Shown here piece by piece: positions 5,128 through 5,129 of a DNA stretch of 5,129 nt (positions within the stretch are counted from its first letter, which is position 1; each line of letters opens with the position of its first letter). This DNA comes from an uncultured bacterium. GTDB lineage: Bacteria > Bacillota > Clostridia > Oscillospirales > Ruminococcaceae. The notes beneath the pieces are model-generated. The model did no database searches, was not told where the DNA came from, and was given only the letters and a program-made list of their open reading frames with translations. The DNA is taken from contig CAJMLQ010000171.1 in assembly GCA_905214265.1 (NCBI GenBank), positions 1 through 5,129 of the forward strand, read 5' to 3'. Position numbers and translations under genes: made by a program.

Positions 5128-5129
5128 AA

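Noticed and set aside
5103..5129. Minus-strand TTGACA at the window edge with GATAAT downstream
   Set aside because: The spacing is only 14 bases, too short for a standard promoter, and it lies inside the minus-strand open frame.
1..5129. CRISPR array, tRNA or rRNA genes
   Set aside because: No regularly spaced repeats, tRNA cloverleaf with TTCGA-type arm, or rRNA sequence was seen on either strand.

Overview
This window looks like the recombinase end of an integrative mobile element (ICE/IME type) from a Gram-positive gut anaerobe, probably Clostridia (Oscillospiraceae or Lachnospiraceae). Three things point there: strong AGGAGG-type ribosome binding sites, a sigma-like regulator typical of clostridial conjugative transposons, and a TnpW-like protein followed by large serine recombinases of the TnpX/TndX kind. 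All confident genes are on the + strand. The host assignment is inferred from gene content, since no host marker gene is visible.

Layout. Bases 1-330 hold a structured leader with a possible 19-aa leader peptide (or the tail of an upstream gene), a palindrome, a two-copy 22-23 bp repeat and a perfect 12-bp hairpin. The hairpin abuts the ribosome binding site of a 151-aa sigma-70 region-4-like protein (332-787). Bases 788-1315 contain no credible gene. They are rich in stem-loops and end in a strong intrinsic terminator (1262-1297) placed only 4 bases before the ribosome binding site of the next gene. Next come a 61-aa TnpW-family protein (1316-1501), a 138-bp spacer, and two tandem large serine recombinases of 555 aa (1640-3307) and 546 aa (3291-4931). 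The second starts at TTG inside the end of the first. Bases 4932-5129 carry a hairpin that would act as a minus-strand terminator, interleaved inverted repeats, and the tail of an unidentified minus-strand open frame.

How the parts may work together. Both recombinases keep the catalytic serine, the DLSR-x-GR motif, a four-cysteine zinc ribbon and a coiled coil, so both could be active in excision and integration, perhaps as a pair. The most interesting signal is upstream of them. A 15-bp hairpin (1179-1236) and the terminator (1262-1290) appear to compete through the segment around 1232-1243, which can pair with either. That is the topology of a transcription attenuator. The long non-coding stretch behind the sigma-like gene may therefore be a leader RNA that gates expression of the recombinases. 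This is an inference from hand-read base pairing and has not been folded computationally.
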